In this document: positions 6,428-13,932 of the stretch, piece after piece | Position numbering within the stretch: position 1 is the first letter of the stretch | Layout of the letters: each line of letters starts with the position of its first letter | Source of the DNA: Acetatifactor sp. | GTDB taxonomy: Bacteria > Bacillota > Clostridia > Lachnospirales > Lachnospiraceae | NCBI GenBank assembly: GCA_016303085.1 | Contig: JAEDMI010000042.1 | Coordinates: 1 to 14,096 of the forward strand | DNA length: 14,096 nucleotides | Direction: 5' to 3' | Made by a program: the position numbers and the translations under genes | Notes under the pieces: generated by a model | The model's input: the letters and a program-made list of their open reading frames with translations, nothing else | Database searches by the model: none | Told to the model about the DNA's origin: nothing

Positions 6428-6872
6428 AGCAGAACAATACTATAGCAACAATTTCAACTGTTCTCAGGCTGTTTTTACTACCTTTGCAACAGATCTTGGG
6501 CTAAATGAAGACATTGCGTTAAAAATCGCAACCACATTCGGCGGCGGTGCCCGCAAAGGCGAAATGTGCGGGGCTGTCACCGGCGCTTTGATGGTTCTTG
6601 GACTGCAATACGGTCATTGTCATGCCGGAAATACAGAGGAAAAATACAGAGCATATCAAATTGCAGAAGATTTTATGGATCGGTTTATTGCTGCGAAAGG
6701 TACTGTTGTATGCAGAGAACTGCTGGGATACGATCTTACCAAGGAAGAGGATATGGTTAAAATCAAAGAACTGAATTTATTTAGAACCAAGTGTCCGGAG
6801 ATGGTGAGATGTGCCGCGGAAATAGTGGAACAAATGATAGCTGAGTTACAACAGCCGGGAGAATTGAAATGA
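6411..6872 (+). CDS. C_GCAxxG_C_C family (putative redox-active) protein
   Basis: This 153-residue soluble protein matches the C_GCAxxG_C_C family, named for its cysteine pattern. It has Cys17 in NCSQAV, the central GEMCGAVTG block (50-58, Cys53) preceded by the Gly-rich TTFGGGARK, then Cys101, Cys128 and Cys134, plus Cys70. The family is considered redox active or metal binding and is often found near metal and redox genes, but its reaction is not established. The start ATG lies inside the arsR 3' end (17-base overlap) with a GAGG-type ribosome binding site in arsR. Its own TGA overlaps the permease ATG (ATGA). Such tight coupling implies that it is made together with the repressor and the exporter. 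A role in loading or reducing the metalloid before export is inference. Confidence 0.85.
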   Translation: MKHADRAEQYYSNNFNCSQAVFTTFATDLGLNEDIALKIATTFGGGARKGEMCGAVTGALMVLGLQYGHCHAGNTEEKYRAYQIAEDFMDRFIAAKGTVVCRELLGYDLTKEEDMVKIKELNLFRTKCPEMVRCAAEIVEQMIAELQQPGELK

Positions 6873-7876
6873 TAAAAAGTATTCTGAATTTCCTTCAAAA
6901 TGAAATTCTGGGCATGAATTGGCTGAACAGGCTTATTAAAAGCAATCTTCAAGCAATGGGCCTTGATACCGACAGCCGATTGGGAGGAAGCATACATTTT
7001 TTTATATATGATGTGATAAAAATCATGCTTCTTCTTGGGTTTTTGATACTGATTATTTCCTATATTCAAAGCTATTTCCCGCCGGAGAGAACCAGGAAAA
7101 TACTCGGCAGATTTAAAGGTATATGGGCAAATATACTGGCTGCTCTTCTCGGAACAGTAACACCGTTTTGCTCCTGTTCCTCCATTCCGCTGTTTATCGG
7201 ATTTACAAGTGCAGGACTTCCGTTAGGTGTTACATTCTCCTTCCTGATATCTTCTCCCATGGTTGACTTAGGCTCTCTTGTACTGCTTATGAGCATTTTC
7301 GGCTGGAAAGTTGCTGCCACTTATGTCATTGTAGGTCTTATCATTGCAGTCGCCGGAGGCAGCCTCATTGAAAAAATGCACCTGGAGAATCAAGTACAGG
7401 AATTTATCAAAAACGGCAAAGCTATCAGTGTTCCCATGGAAAAACTGACAAAAAGAGACAGATTAAAATACGCATGTGAGCAGGTTGCAGCAACGGCAAA
7501 AAAGGTAGTGCCGTATGTGCTGGCAGGTGTTTTCATTGGATCGATTATTCATAACTGGATTCCTGAGGAATGGATTGTAACGGTATTGGGTAACGGCAAC
7601 CCTTTCGGTGTTATTTTCGCAACAGCCTGTGGTATTCCTATGTATGCGGACATTTTCGGGTGTATACCAATTGCGGAAGCCCTGCTTGCAAAAGGGGCAA
7701 AACTGGGTGTTGTGCTTTCCTTTATGATGGGAGTTACCACGCTTTCCCTGCCGTCGATTATCATGTTACAGAAAGCTGTAAAGCCAAAGCTGTTAGGAAT
7801 ATTCATTGCGGTATGTACCGCAGGAATAATCCTTGTGGGATATTTCTTTAACACAATACAGTATTTGCTGCTATAA
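6869..7876 (+). CDS. ArsP-like permease (COG0701, DUF318)
   Basis: This 335-residue integral membrane protein is of the COG0701 permease family, which includes the organoarsenical exporter ArsP and Cu/Zn efflux relatives. The hallmark motif TPFCSCSSIPLF (98-109) with Cys101 and Cys103 is intact. The second half has ATACGIPMYADIFGCIP (251-267) with Cys254 and Cys265 in the matching position of the pseudo-repeat. About eight to nine hydrophobic segments (around 50-66, 86-110, 117-143, 149-167, 213-229, 245-255, 275-300, 307-330) surround a charged cytoplasmic loop at 170-205. The length is normal. The start overlaps the previous stop by four bases. The ArsR gene and thiol proteins around it support efflux of a thiophilic metal or metalloid from the cytoplasm. 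ArsP-type methylarsenite export is one candidate, but no arsM or arsC is present here. Confidence 0.9.
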   Translation: MIKSILNFLQNEILGMNWLNRLIKSNLQAMGLDTDSRLGGSIHFFIYDVIKIMLLLGFLILIISYIQSYFPPERTRKILGRFKGIWANILAALLGTVTPFCSCSSIPLFIGFTSAGLPLGVTFSFLISSPMVDLGSLVLLMSIFGWKVAATYVIVGLIIAVAGGSLIEKMHLENQVQEFIKNGKAISVPMEKLTKRDRLKYACEQVAATAKKVVPYVLAGVFIGSIIHNWIPEEWIVTVLGNGNPFGVIFATACGIPMYADIFGCIPIAEALLAKGAKLGVVLSFMMGVTTLSLPSIIMLQKAVKPKLLGIFIAVCTAGIILVGYFFNTIQYLLL

Positions 7877-7925
7877 AAGCGGATTGATTATATCCGTTTC
7901 AATATATTTTAAGGAGGAATAAAAA

Positions 7926-8261
7926 ATGTCATTGTTCAAAAAGAGCTGTTGCTGCTGTAGTGCAGAATCCTCAAATGCAGAGAAAAGCTGCACCGATAAA
8001 CCGACAGGCACAGAAATTCAGACTGTCAAAGTGCTTGGCGCAGGCTGTAAGTCCTGTCATGAAATGTATGAGAATACGAGGAAGGCACTTGAAAATGCAG
8101 GTATTCCTGTAGAAGCAGAATATGTTACCGACATGGAAAAAGTAATGGCATATGGGATTATGAGTATGCCCGGACTTGTGGTAAATGAGCAGGTAGTGTC
8201 CATGGGGAAGGTACTAAAACCGACAGATATTGAAGAACTGCTTCGTAAATTTGGCTCTTAA
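7926..8261 (+). CDS. Small thioredoxin-fold protein with Cys-rich N-terminal tail
   Basis: This 111-residue protein has a short thioredoxin-like domain (about 30-111) of the small redox-active disulfide protein 2 type. The active site is GAGCKSCHE (38-46, Cys41 and Cys44), followed by a cis-proline loop MSMPGLVV (79-86, Pro82). The N-terminal tail MSLFKKSCCCCSAESS carries four consecutive cysteines (8-11) plus Cys22, which is not part of the fold and looks like a soft-metal or thiol-binding extension. The protein has no signal peptide and should be cytoplasmic. It is separated from the permease by 49 bases but has its own strong ribosome binding site (AAGGAGGAAT) and no intervening terminator, so it is probably the last gene of the operon. 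Domains of this type often sit beside, or fused to, COG0701 permeases. A role as reductant or metal carrier for the permease is inference. Confidence 0.9.
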   Translation: MSLFKKSCCCCSAESSNAEKSCTDKPTGTEIQTVKVLGAGCKSCHEMYENTRKALENAGIPVEAEYVTDMEKVMAYGIMSMPGLVVNEQVVSMGKVLKPTDIEELLRKFGS

Positions 8262-8267
8262 TAAAGG

Positions 8268-8308
8268 AACGGCTCCCCTTCACGAAAAATGAAAGGGAGC
8301 CGTTTTAT
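8268..8308. terminator. Bidirectional terminator between the metal operon and the GH95 gene
   Basis: AACGGCTCCCCTTCA (8268-8282) pairs with TGAAAGGGAGCCGTT (8290-8304), with one mismatch and a 7-base loop. It is followed on the plus strand by TTTATAA and on the minus strand by CCTTTATTAA. It lies between two converging stop codons (8261 and 8322) and should terminate both transcripts. Confidence 0.85.
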
Positions 8309-8321
8309 AAACCCATAATAT

Positions 8322-10850
8322 TTACTCTAAACACAGTTTTCGGCTTTCCCCGGCACACAACTTCACCTGTACACGTTTTTTGCCGTATATGACAGTTGTG
8401 TCATAATCACTTCCGGCACAAATGACAGCCTCACAAAGAACCCCATCCTTCCACTTTATCTCGATTTCCGCATTTCCAACAAGGCGTAAACCTCTGACAG
8501 AGCCGTTAGCCCATGCTTTTGGCAAAGCCGGCAGGAGCACACACCTCTCCTCGTTGCTCTGGACAAGCATACCGCTCATGGCAGCACAGGCCCCAAAGTT
8601 TCCGTCAATCTGGAAGGGCGGATGTCTGTCAAACATGTTCGGGTAAGTAGACTGACCCAGCATCTTTTCTATATTCTCGTATGCGGTCTCACCATCCCAA
8701 AGACTTGCATAATGGTTCATAATCCATGCCCTGCTCCAGCCCGTGTGTCCGCCTCCGTGGGAAAGTCTGTATTCCAGTGTCCTCCGCGCCGCAACTGCCA
8801 GCTCCGGTGTGCCGTCCACGGTTATTTCTCCCGCAGGGTACAGTCCGTAAAGATGAGAAATGTGCCGATGACCCGGCTCCACCTCCTCGTAATCCTCATG
8901 CCACTCCATGATTCTGCCGCTGTCGCTGATTCGAGTAGGAGTAAGGCGCCGTCTGCATTCTTCAATCTGCTTCATCAGTTCGGGAATGCTGTCCACTCCA
9001 TCAATCTCACAGCCCTCCGGCTCCTTTTCGCCCAATGCCCTCCAGGCACCAAGGCAGCCCGTAAACAAATGGCGCAGAATCTGATTGTCCATGGTTGCTC
9101 CCACACAGCAGGACCCGGTCTGTCCGTTCGGCAGCCTGTATGTGTTTTCCGGGGACACGGAAGGATTTGTCACCAGATAGCCGTTCCTCTCTACAAGAAA
9201 GTCCACAAAGAACAGGGATGCCTCCGCAAGGATAGGGAAAGCTCTCTTCAAAAATGCTTCGTCACGGGTGTATTGATAGTGCATCCACAGGTGAGTGCTG
9301 AGCCAAGCTGCTCCCATGGTCCAGTAAGAACCGGGATACCAGATGTCCTGAGGGGCGGAATCTCCGTGAATATCCGTGTTGTGATGGGCAACAAAGCCTC
9401 GACAGCCATACATGTCTCTTGCCACACGTCTGCCATTTCTCCGCACTTTTTCCAAAAGTTCAAAAAGAGGTATATGGCAATCGGAGAGATTGCAGCTCTC
9501 CACATGCCAGTAATTCATCTCCGTATTGATGTTAATTGTATACTTGCTGTCCCAGGGCGGTGTGAAATCCTTGTTCCAAAGTCCCTGCAGAGTAGCGGGC
9601 AGACCTCCCTCGCGGCTGCACGCAATGGTCAGATATCTGCCGAAATCAAAGAGCAGCTTGCTCAGGCCCACGTCAGCCTTACCGGCTTTTGCCTGCTCCA
9701 GACGCTTGTCGGTGGGCAGACTGTCAAAGGCTTCGGCACCCTCCAGTTCAAAGGCAAAGCGGTCGTAAAGAGACTTATAATCCGCAAGGTGCTTCTGCAA
9801 CAGTTCTTTATAGTCACGGCCCATGGCCTTTCCCATCCGCTGTTTCATCCGGGTATGCAGCAAGTTTTGCAGCGCTGCCTGGCAGAAATATTCCTGTCTC
9901 CCATACTCGGGAATATCCTTTCTGCCGGCTAGTTCAAGAAAATGCTCCTCCGCCGGGCTGAGTCTGCTTTCTTCACCAATGTTTCCATTCTTCTTGTTTG
10001 CTGTATCTGTGGCTCCGCCTATTGTTTTTTCCGGGAAAATGTCTCTCCGGCCATGCTGCTCCGCATATTGTTTTATCTGTGTTTCCTGTTCTTCCTTGGA
10101 ATAATGATACGTCGTATCGGCGGTAAAACAGAGAATGACTTCCTTTGCTCCTGCCGCGTCCAGGCTTTCTCCCATGGCGGTAACCTTTCCCGCACCTATC
10201 ACTTTTGCCTGCAACGCCATGGAAAACTCATAGCCTCCCCTGCCAAGGTTGCCGTACAACTCGATACTGTCATTCCCACATCTCTTTACACCGTCAAAAA
10301 ACTTACTTCTGCGCATCCGTGTGGTAAAATCTACGGTGCCCGGTCCCTCCGCCGTAAAACGCATGATAATACAGTCTGCCGGTTTGGAGGCAAATATCTC
10401 CCTGCGATAGACAGTGTCTCCCACACGGAATTCCGTTGTGGTCACAGCTGTTTTTAAATCCAACATGCGTTTGTAATCCGTAACTTTATCCTTGTCTATA
10501 CCGTAGAAGGTAAAATTGATTTCTCCCAAGGTCTGGTAAGGGTGCATACTGTCAGGACAGCCTGACATGGCTTTGTCCATCAGTCTCTCCGCCTCGGCAA
10601 TTTTCCCTTCATCCAGATACTTTCTGATCAAAGGAAGATTTTCCTTAAAGTCGGGGTTGATACGCTCCACTTTTCCCCCGTACCACATACTTTCCTCGTT
10701 TACCTGAAGCTGTTCCGTATCCGTCCTGCCGAACACCATAGCCCCGAGTCTCCCGTTTCCGATGGGAAGTGCCTCCTCCCATTCTCCGGCAGGCTGCCTA
10801 TACCACAGGCACTCCCGCCCCCCTTTGTCCTCCTGATACATTTCACCCAT
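8322..10850 (-). CDS. GH95-family alpha-L-fucosidase, cytoplasmic
   Basis: This 842-residue glycoside hydrolase of family 95 consists of an N-terminal beta domain with EALPIGNGRLGAMVFG (26-41), a linker, an (alpha/alpha)6 barrel and a C-terminal beta domain. GH95 inverts alpha-1,2-fucosyl linkages, as in blood-group H and milk oligosaccharides; a few members prefer alpha-L-galactose. Residues matching the known catalytic set are Asn440 and Asn442 in TININ(T)EMNYW, Glu568 in SVSPENTY and Asp749 in FQIDGNFG. No signal peptide is seen, so it acts on imported glycans. The segment at about 255-315 is polar and poorly conserved, apparently an insertion. The ATG at 10850 is preceded by GGAGG at 8 bases spacing; Met4 is a weaker start. 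It lies 124 bases after the binding-protein gene and has its own probable promoter. Fucosidase versus galactosidase specificity is not settled by sequence alone. Confidence 0.93.
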   Translation of the reverse strand: MGEMYQEDKGGRECLWYRQPAGEWEEALPIGNGRLGAMVFGRTDTEQLQVNEESMWYGGKVERINPDFKENLPLIRKYLDEGKIAEAERLMDKAMSGCPDSMHPYQTLGEINFTFYGIDKDKVTDYKRMLDLKTAVTTTEFRVGDTVYRREIFASKPADCIIMRFTAEGPGTVDFTTRMRRSKFFDGVKRCGNDSIELYGNLGRGGYEFSMALQAKVIGAGKVTAMGESLDAAGAKEVILCFTADTTYHYSKEEQETQIKQYAEQHGRRDIFPEKTIGGATDTANKKNGNIGEESRLSPAEEHFLELAGRKDIPEYGRQEYFCQAALQNLLHTRMKQRMGKAMGRDYKELLQKHLADYKSLYDRFAFELEGAEAFDSLPTDKRLEQAKAGKADVGLSKLLFDFGRYLTIACSREGGLPATLQGLWNKDFTPPWDSKYTININTEMNYWHVESCNLSDCHIPLFELLEKVRRNGRRVARDMYGCRGFVAHHNTDIHGDSAPQDIWYPGSYWTMGAAWLSTHLWMHYQYTRDEAFLKRAFPILAEASLFFVDFLVERNGYLVTNPSVSPENTYRLPNGQTGSCCVGATMDNQILRHLFTGCLGAWRALGEKEPEGCEIDGVDSIPELMKQIEECRRRLTPTRISDSGRIMEWHEDYEEVEPGHRHISHLYGLYPAGEITVDGTPELAVAARRTLEYRLSHGGGHTGWSRAWIMNHYASLWDGETAYENIEKMLGQSTYPNMFDRHPPFQIDGNFGACAAMSGMLVQSNEERCVLLPALPKAWANGSVRGLRLVGNAEIEIKWKDGVLCEAVICAGSDYDTTVIYGKKRVQVKLCAGESRKLCLE

Positions 10851-10910
10851 TCATTTGTCCTCCTGAAACCCATCATTATGCCATGTCCGCTATGCAAGCG
10901 ATTTTTATCT

Positions 10911-10938
10911 ATTTTAGCATAAACAATATCAGGGACAA
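10911..10938 (-). promoter_or_regulatory. Probable promoter of the GH95 gene
   Basis: On the minus strand TTGTCC (10938-10933) is followed after 16 bases by TAAAAT (10916-10911), with TG one base ahead of the -10 (TGCTAAAAT, extended -10). The predicted start is near 10905. The -35 hexamer forms one arm of an inverted repeat whose other arm is at 10969-10974. Confidence 0.55.
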
Positions 10939-10976
10939 ATAGACTATGTTGTAAAAAAACAAATTATCTTGTCCTT
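10931..10976. repeat. Inverted repeat between the binding-protein and GH95 genes
   Basis: GGACAAATA (10933-10941) is complementary to TATCTTGTCC (10965-10974) with one bulged base, around 23 bases that include a smaller TTGT/ACAA stem. It starts at the stop codon of the binding-protein gene and ends on the GH95 -35 box. It could be a weak terminator or an operator; there is no U-run to decide. Confidence 0.4.
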
Positions 10977-12384
10977 AATTCATCCTCTCGGCAATATAAA
11001 CCGATACCCGGTTTTGAATGGTTTCAGCTACAGCAGACACATCCTTGCCCTTCTCAAAAAAAGCTCCTGCCTCTTCCGAAATAACATCTCCCATACCATA
11101 ATCCCAGCCATTGCTGCGATGAGTATTTTCCACAATATCCCGAAAGATTTCCGCGTCTTTCTCCGTGATGGCAGTCATTCCTATCGGATCTTCCCCTTCA
11201 GCGATGATTTCGTACTTGATTTTCTCTCTCCTGACACCGTCAACCGTCTCAAACTCTACAGTCAATGCCTCCTGAATCTTTTCTTCGCAGGCAGATTTTA
11301 AAAGAGGAATTCCTCTCACCTCTCTTTGTACCTCCGGAGTAAGGAAGCTCTTAATAAACTCCCATGCTCCCTCTTTATTTCTGCTGTTGGCGCAGATTGA
11401 AAGTGTGGGACCATAGACATCGGCAATCCCGCCGCCCATTTCCTTCTCCCCGTCCGCCACCGGATATCCCGGCCACCTCATATCCGCATCACCAAAGGAT
11501 ATTCTCTCTGATGCAATCTGCCACGGGCTGACCAGCAAAACAGGCTGCAGAAAAGTCTGTCCACTTTGCAGAGATGCACGAAAAGAAAAATCATTAGATA
11601 TTAGCAATCGGTCAAAAAAAGTGTCCGAAAACTCCAGCAGTTCCTCAAACTCCGGAGTATTAAAGCTGCACTCTCCCGTCTCCCAGTCTACATAATTTCC
11701 AATGCACCCGGAGCATAATTCCCAAAAGATCAGGGATTTGGAGTTGTTCATCAAAAGCCATTCCGCGTTTGTGCTGTTCTCGTAGGCTTCAATCATCTCC
11801 CCGATTTCCCAGCTCTCCGTAACTCCTCTTTTGCTTCCCAGTTCCTCCGCCTTTCCACACATGGTATTAATTCTGAACCCTGTGGGAAGCACGTAAAGAC
11901 AGCCCTCCAGTTCAAATGCCCTCAGAATATTCTCGTAATATGTCTCTCTGTGAAAGTTCTCATCCGCTTCCATATAGGGATACAGATTCTCCATCAGCTT
12001 ACCCGAAGCTACAGCAGGGGAATAAGTCCCGCCGTATTCCACCATGTCCGGTCCCTCTCCCGACAAAATCTGCATGGTCAGCCAAGTAGCAAAGGAATCC
12101 GCGGGATGTCCCTCCATACCGTCCCACTCATATCCAATAACTTCTACAAAGTATTCCTCATTGTTCCGATTAAATGTATTCACCCGCTCTGTAAGCTGCC
12201 TGTCAGATACATAGGAGGTTGCAACTTTCAGAACCGTACGCCCCGCAGGATCTGTCAGGGGATTTCCCGGCTCAATTCCGCTTGCTTCTCCTTCGATTTC
12301 CGCTTCCCCCTTTTCCGTACCACAGCCCGCAAAAGCTGCGCCGATAAGTATGAATACAATCAATACACATATATTCTTTTTCAT
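10975..12384 (-). CDS. ABC-transporter extracellular solute-binding lipoprotein (family 1)
   Basis: This 469-residue lipoprotein has the start MKKNICVLIVFILIGAAFAG and lipobox Cys21, so it is anchored outside the membrane. The mature protein has the family 1 binding-protein layout: VLKVATSYVSDRQLTERVNTFNR-type first strand and helix (51-73), GPDMVEYGG (110-118), YVLPTGFRINTM (163-174), and a late stretch around NSRNKEGAWEFIKSFLTPEVQ typical of sugar-binding ABC proteins. Such proteins deliver oligosaccharides to two permeases and an ATPase, none of which is in the window. It starts 6 bases after the Dabb-like gene with only a weak ribosome binding site, suggesting coupling. Its neighbour GH95 hints at a fucosylated or plant glycan ligand, but this is inference from position. 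It may be an orphan or may share permeases encoded elsewhere. Confidence 0.88.
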   Translation of the reverse strand: MKKNICVLIVFILIGAAFAGCGTEKGEAEIEGEASGIEPGNPLTDPAGRTVLKVATSYVSDRQLTERVNTFNRNNEEYFVEVIGYEWDGMEGHPADSFATWLTMQILSGEGPDMVEYGGTYSPAVASGKLMENLYPYMEADENFHRETYYENILRAFELEGCLYVLPTGFRINTMCGKAEELGSKRGVTESWEIGEMIEAYENSTNAEWLLMNNSKSLIFWELCSGCIGNYVDWETGECSFNTPEFEELLEFSDTFFDRLLISNDFSFRASLQSGQTFLQPVLLVSPWQIASERISFGDADMRWPGYPVADGEKEMGGGIADVYGPTLSICANSRNKEGAWEFIKSFLTPEVQREVRGIPLLKSACEEKIQEALTVEFETVDGVRREKIKYEIIAEGEDPIGMTAITEKDAEIFRDIVENTHRSNGWDYGMGDVISEEAGAFFEKGKDVSAVAETIQNRVSVYIAERMN

Positions 12385-12390
12385 AATTTA

Positions 12391-12672
12391 TTACTCACAG
12401 TCAAATATTGTTTTCTGTATGATATACCGGCCATAATCTGATTTCCATTTTTTATGTACTTCGGAATTGTCAAATAGCTCCAGTGCAATTTGCGAAAGCG
12501 ACATCTTAATCATCAAATCATGTCTGTTTGGTAAATCTATGTTTGATACATAAATCTCAACCTTGTCTACTCCGTTAATATCCAGAGCCTTATGAAATAA
12601 TTCACGTATCTGCGATACCATTTCATTCGCATCAACAGATTCGTCAAACTTTACAATAATGTAATGCTTCAT
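12391..12672 (-). CDS. Small Dabb-like (dimeric alpha/beta barrel) protein
   Basis: This 93-residue cytoplasmic protein has an N-terminal strand MKHYIIVKFDESVD followed by a helix (about 15-31), a second strand (VDKVEIYVSN, 35-44), NRHDLMIKMSL as a third strand and helix, and an end reading HKKWKSDYGRYIIQKTIFDCE-like (73-93). The order and the H-x-x-W-K-x-x-Y-G-x-Y-I end resemble the stress-responsive A/B barrel (Dabb) fold, which forms small dimers; some members are enzymes and many have no known role. The ATG lies 2 bases after the stop codon of the interrupted lipoprotein gene, and GGAGGGATAAAG at that gene's end serves as the ribosome binding site. Its place between two exported-protein genes is odd for a cytoplasmic protein. 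The fold assignment is by eye. Confidence 0.7.
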   Translation of the reverse strand: MKHYIIVKFDESVDANEMVSQIRELFHKALDINGVDKVEIYVSNIDLPNRHDLMIKMSLSQIALELFDNSEVHKKWKSDYGRYIIQKTIFDCE

Positions 12673-12674
12673 CT

Positions 12675-13820
12675 TTATCCCTCCACCGGCACGTAATAGA
12701 ATCGATATCTTTCATCTTCGTAGCTCATGATACAGCATCTGCCGTCCCCCAAAAAGCCCATTGCCAATATATCCTGTCCATTCCCGATGATATCCTTCAG
12801 CGATATGGCAAGTTTTACCTCCTGTCCGTCATAACTCCAGATGCCTGCACCCTTGTCGGCAAGTAACAATTCCGTATTCACCCCCGGCTGCAGGATACTG
12901 AAACTGAGACGCGAATTGTTCTCCGGCAATTCCGCGCAACGGATTACAGTTCCCTCAGCGGCATGGAGTTTGCCCAAATACGCTTCCCTGTTTTCATCTG
13001 CAAATACCCCGTATACCGTTCCGGTCTTTCCGATTCCCAGACCTTCTACCGTTTCGCCCTCCGGCTGATACAGCCATAACTTCCCCTCATTTGTATCAAG
13101 AGCCAGCACCTTTGCAGGATTGCCAAAGTAATAGGTTCCGCTTCCATCCGTCACTATCCAATACCAAGGGGCTTTCATTTTTTCATATTCAGGGTACATT
13201 GACAGGTCAACTCTCTGCTCTGTCTCTCCTTTTTGGTTTATCACCAGAATTTCCATATCCTCATAGGTCACTTTGTTATCTGTCTTTCAGGTAAAAAGCA
13301 GATGGCACCTGCCCTGAGCATCCACACAGGCTCTGAGCGCAAACATATCCTCCTGTATATCCGGGGAAAATTCCTGTATTTCACTGTCTTCAATCCCCAT
13401 ATGTCCAACAAAGTAATCGCTGTTTTCCGGAGTCCCCGTCGGCTCTCCGTGATATCCCGTGAGATAAATGCTGTCTGCACCCATTGCTCTGTAAGAGCTC
13501 ATGAAAATATCCCCTGTGTATTCCACCGTTACCCTTTCATTAGAAAGGGGCAGCGTTAAGGTCTCCTGAACCATCCTCTCTGCATTTGCGGCATCTTCTC
13601 CCTCATCTGTGATGACACCCTCGCCGCCTGTCTCCCTTCCGTCTGTCTCTTTCCTTCCCTCTGTATCTTCAGAGCCGACGGATACAGGCTTAGGTTCCAA
13701 ATCGGTCACTTTCGGTGTATCCTCCTGTCTCCCACAGCCGCCGAAAAACAAAAGAATCGCAGCCGCCAGTAAAAGTATAATCTGTGTCCTCTTTAATCTC
13801 TGCATTGTAGCCTGTTCCAT
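12675..13820 (-). pseudogene. Lipoprotein gene interrupted by an in-frame TGA (beta-propeller-like)
   Basis: One continuous frame of 382 codons runs from ATG 13820 to TAA 12675, broken only by TGA at 13289-13287 (codon 178). Residues 7-28 are an Arg/Lys-flanked hydrophobic signal, and FFGGC gives lipobox Cys29. A polar Glu/Asp/Thr/Gly-rich linker (about 30-85) follows. Both halves then show repeated beta-strand units with motifs such as SYRAMGADSIYLTGY (109-123), and after the break WIVTDGSGTYYFG, ALDTNEGKLWLYQPEGE and LLADKGAGIWSYDGQ, suggesting a beta-propeller or similar all-beta domain. A GTG six codons after the TGA could restart translation but has no clear ribosome binding site, and the product would lack export signals. 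A CGA or AGA (Arg) to TGA change is the simplest cause. It is first in an operon with the Dabb-like and binding-protein genes. I do not recognise a named family. Confidence 0.75.
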
Positions 13821-13866
13821 AAAAATCCCCCGCCTTTCCTGTGAAGCCTCGCAATGTATGTTTCAC

Positions 13867-13895
13867 AGTATATGGCAGGGAAGTCCGCATTTCAA
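13867..13895 (-). promoter_or_regulatory. Promoter of the lipoprotein-Dabb-binding protein operon
   Basis: On the minus strand TTGAAA (13895-13890) and TATACT (13872-13867) are separated by 17 bases. The start near 13860 leaves a leader of about 40 bases with the GGCGGGGGA ribosome binding site before ATG 13820. Just upstream, GGTTC-ACG-GAACC (13900-13912) is a short perfect dyad that may be a regulator site. Confidence 0.7.
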
Positions 13896-13932
13896 CAGGG
13901 TTCACGGAACCTTAACCTTTGCTTCCGGCAAA

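Noticed and set aside
7877..7925. Terminator between the permease and thioredoxin-fold genes
   Set aside because: CGGAT (7880-7884) and ATCCG (7892-7896) form only a 5-bp stem and the following sequence has no solid T run, so the last gene is taken as part of the operon.
8622..9932. A 436-codon open frame on the plus strand opposite the GH95 gene
   Set aside because: The GH95 frame on the minus strand carries clear family motifs throughout this stretch. The opposite frame shows no recognisable domain and has no good ribosome binding site; it is a by-product of codon bias.
13287..13289. Selenocysteine or reassigned TGA in the interrupted lipoprotein
   Set aside because: No clear SECIS-like hairpin was seen directly after the TGA and the protein has no redox motif there. 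TGA acts as a normal stop elsewhere in the window, for example in the ATGA overlaps at 5530 and 6870.
13690..13905. 71-codon minus-strand frame overlapping the lipoprotein start
   Set aside because: It runs out of frame over the lipoprotein signal peptide and through the promoter, and lacks its own ribosome binding site.
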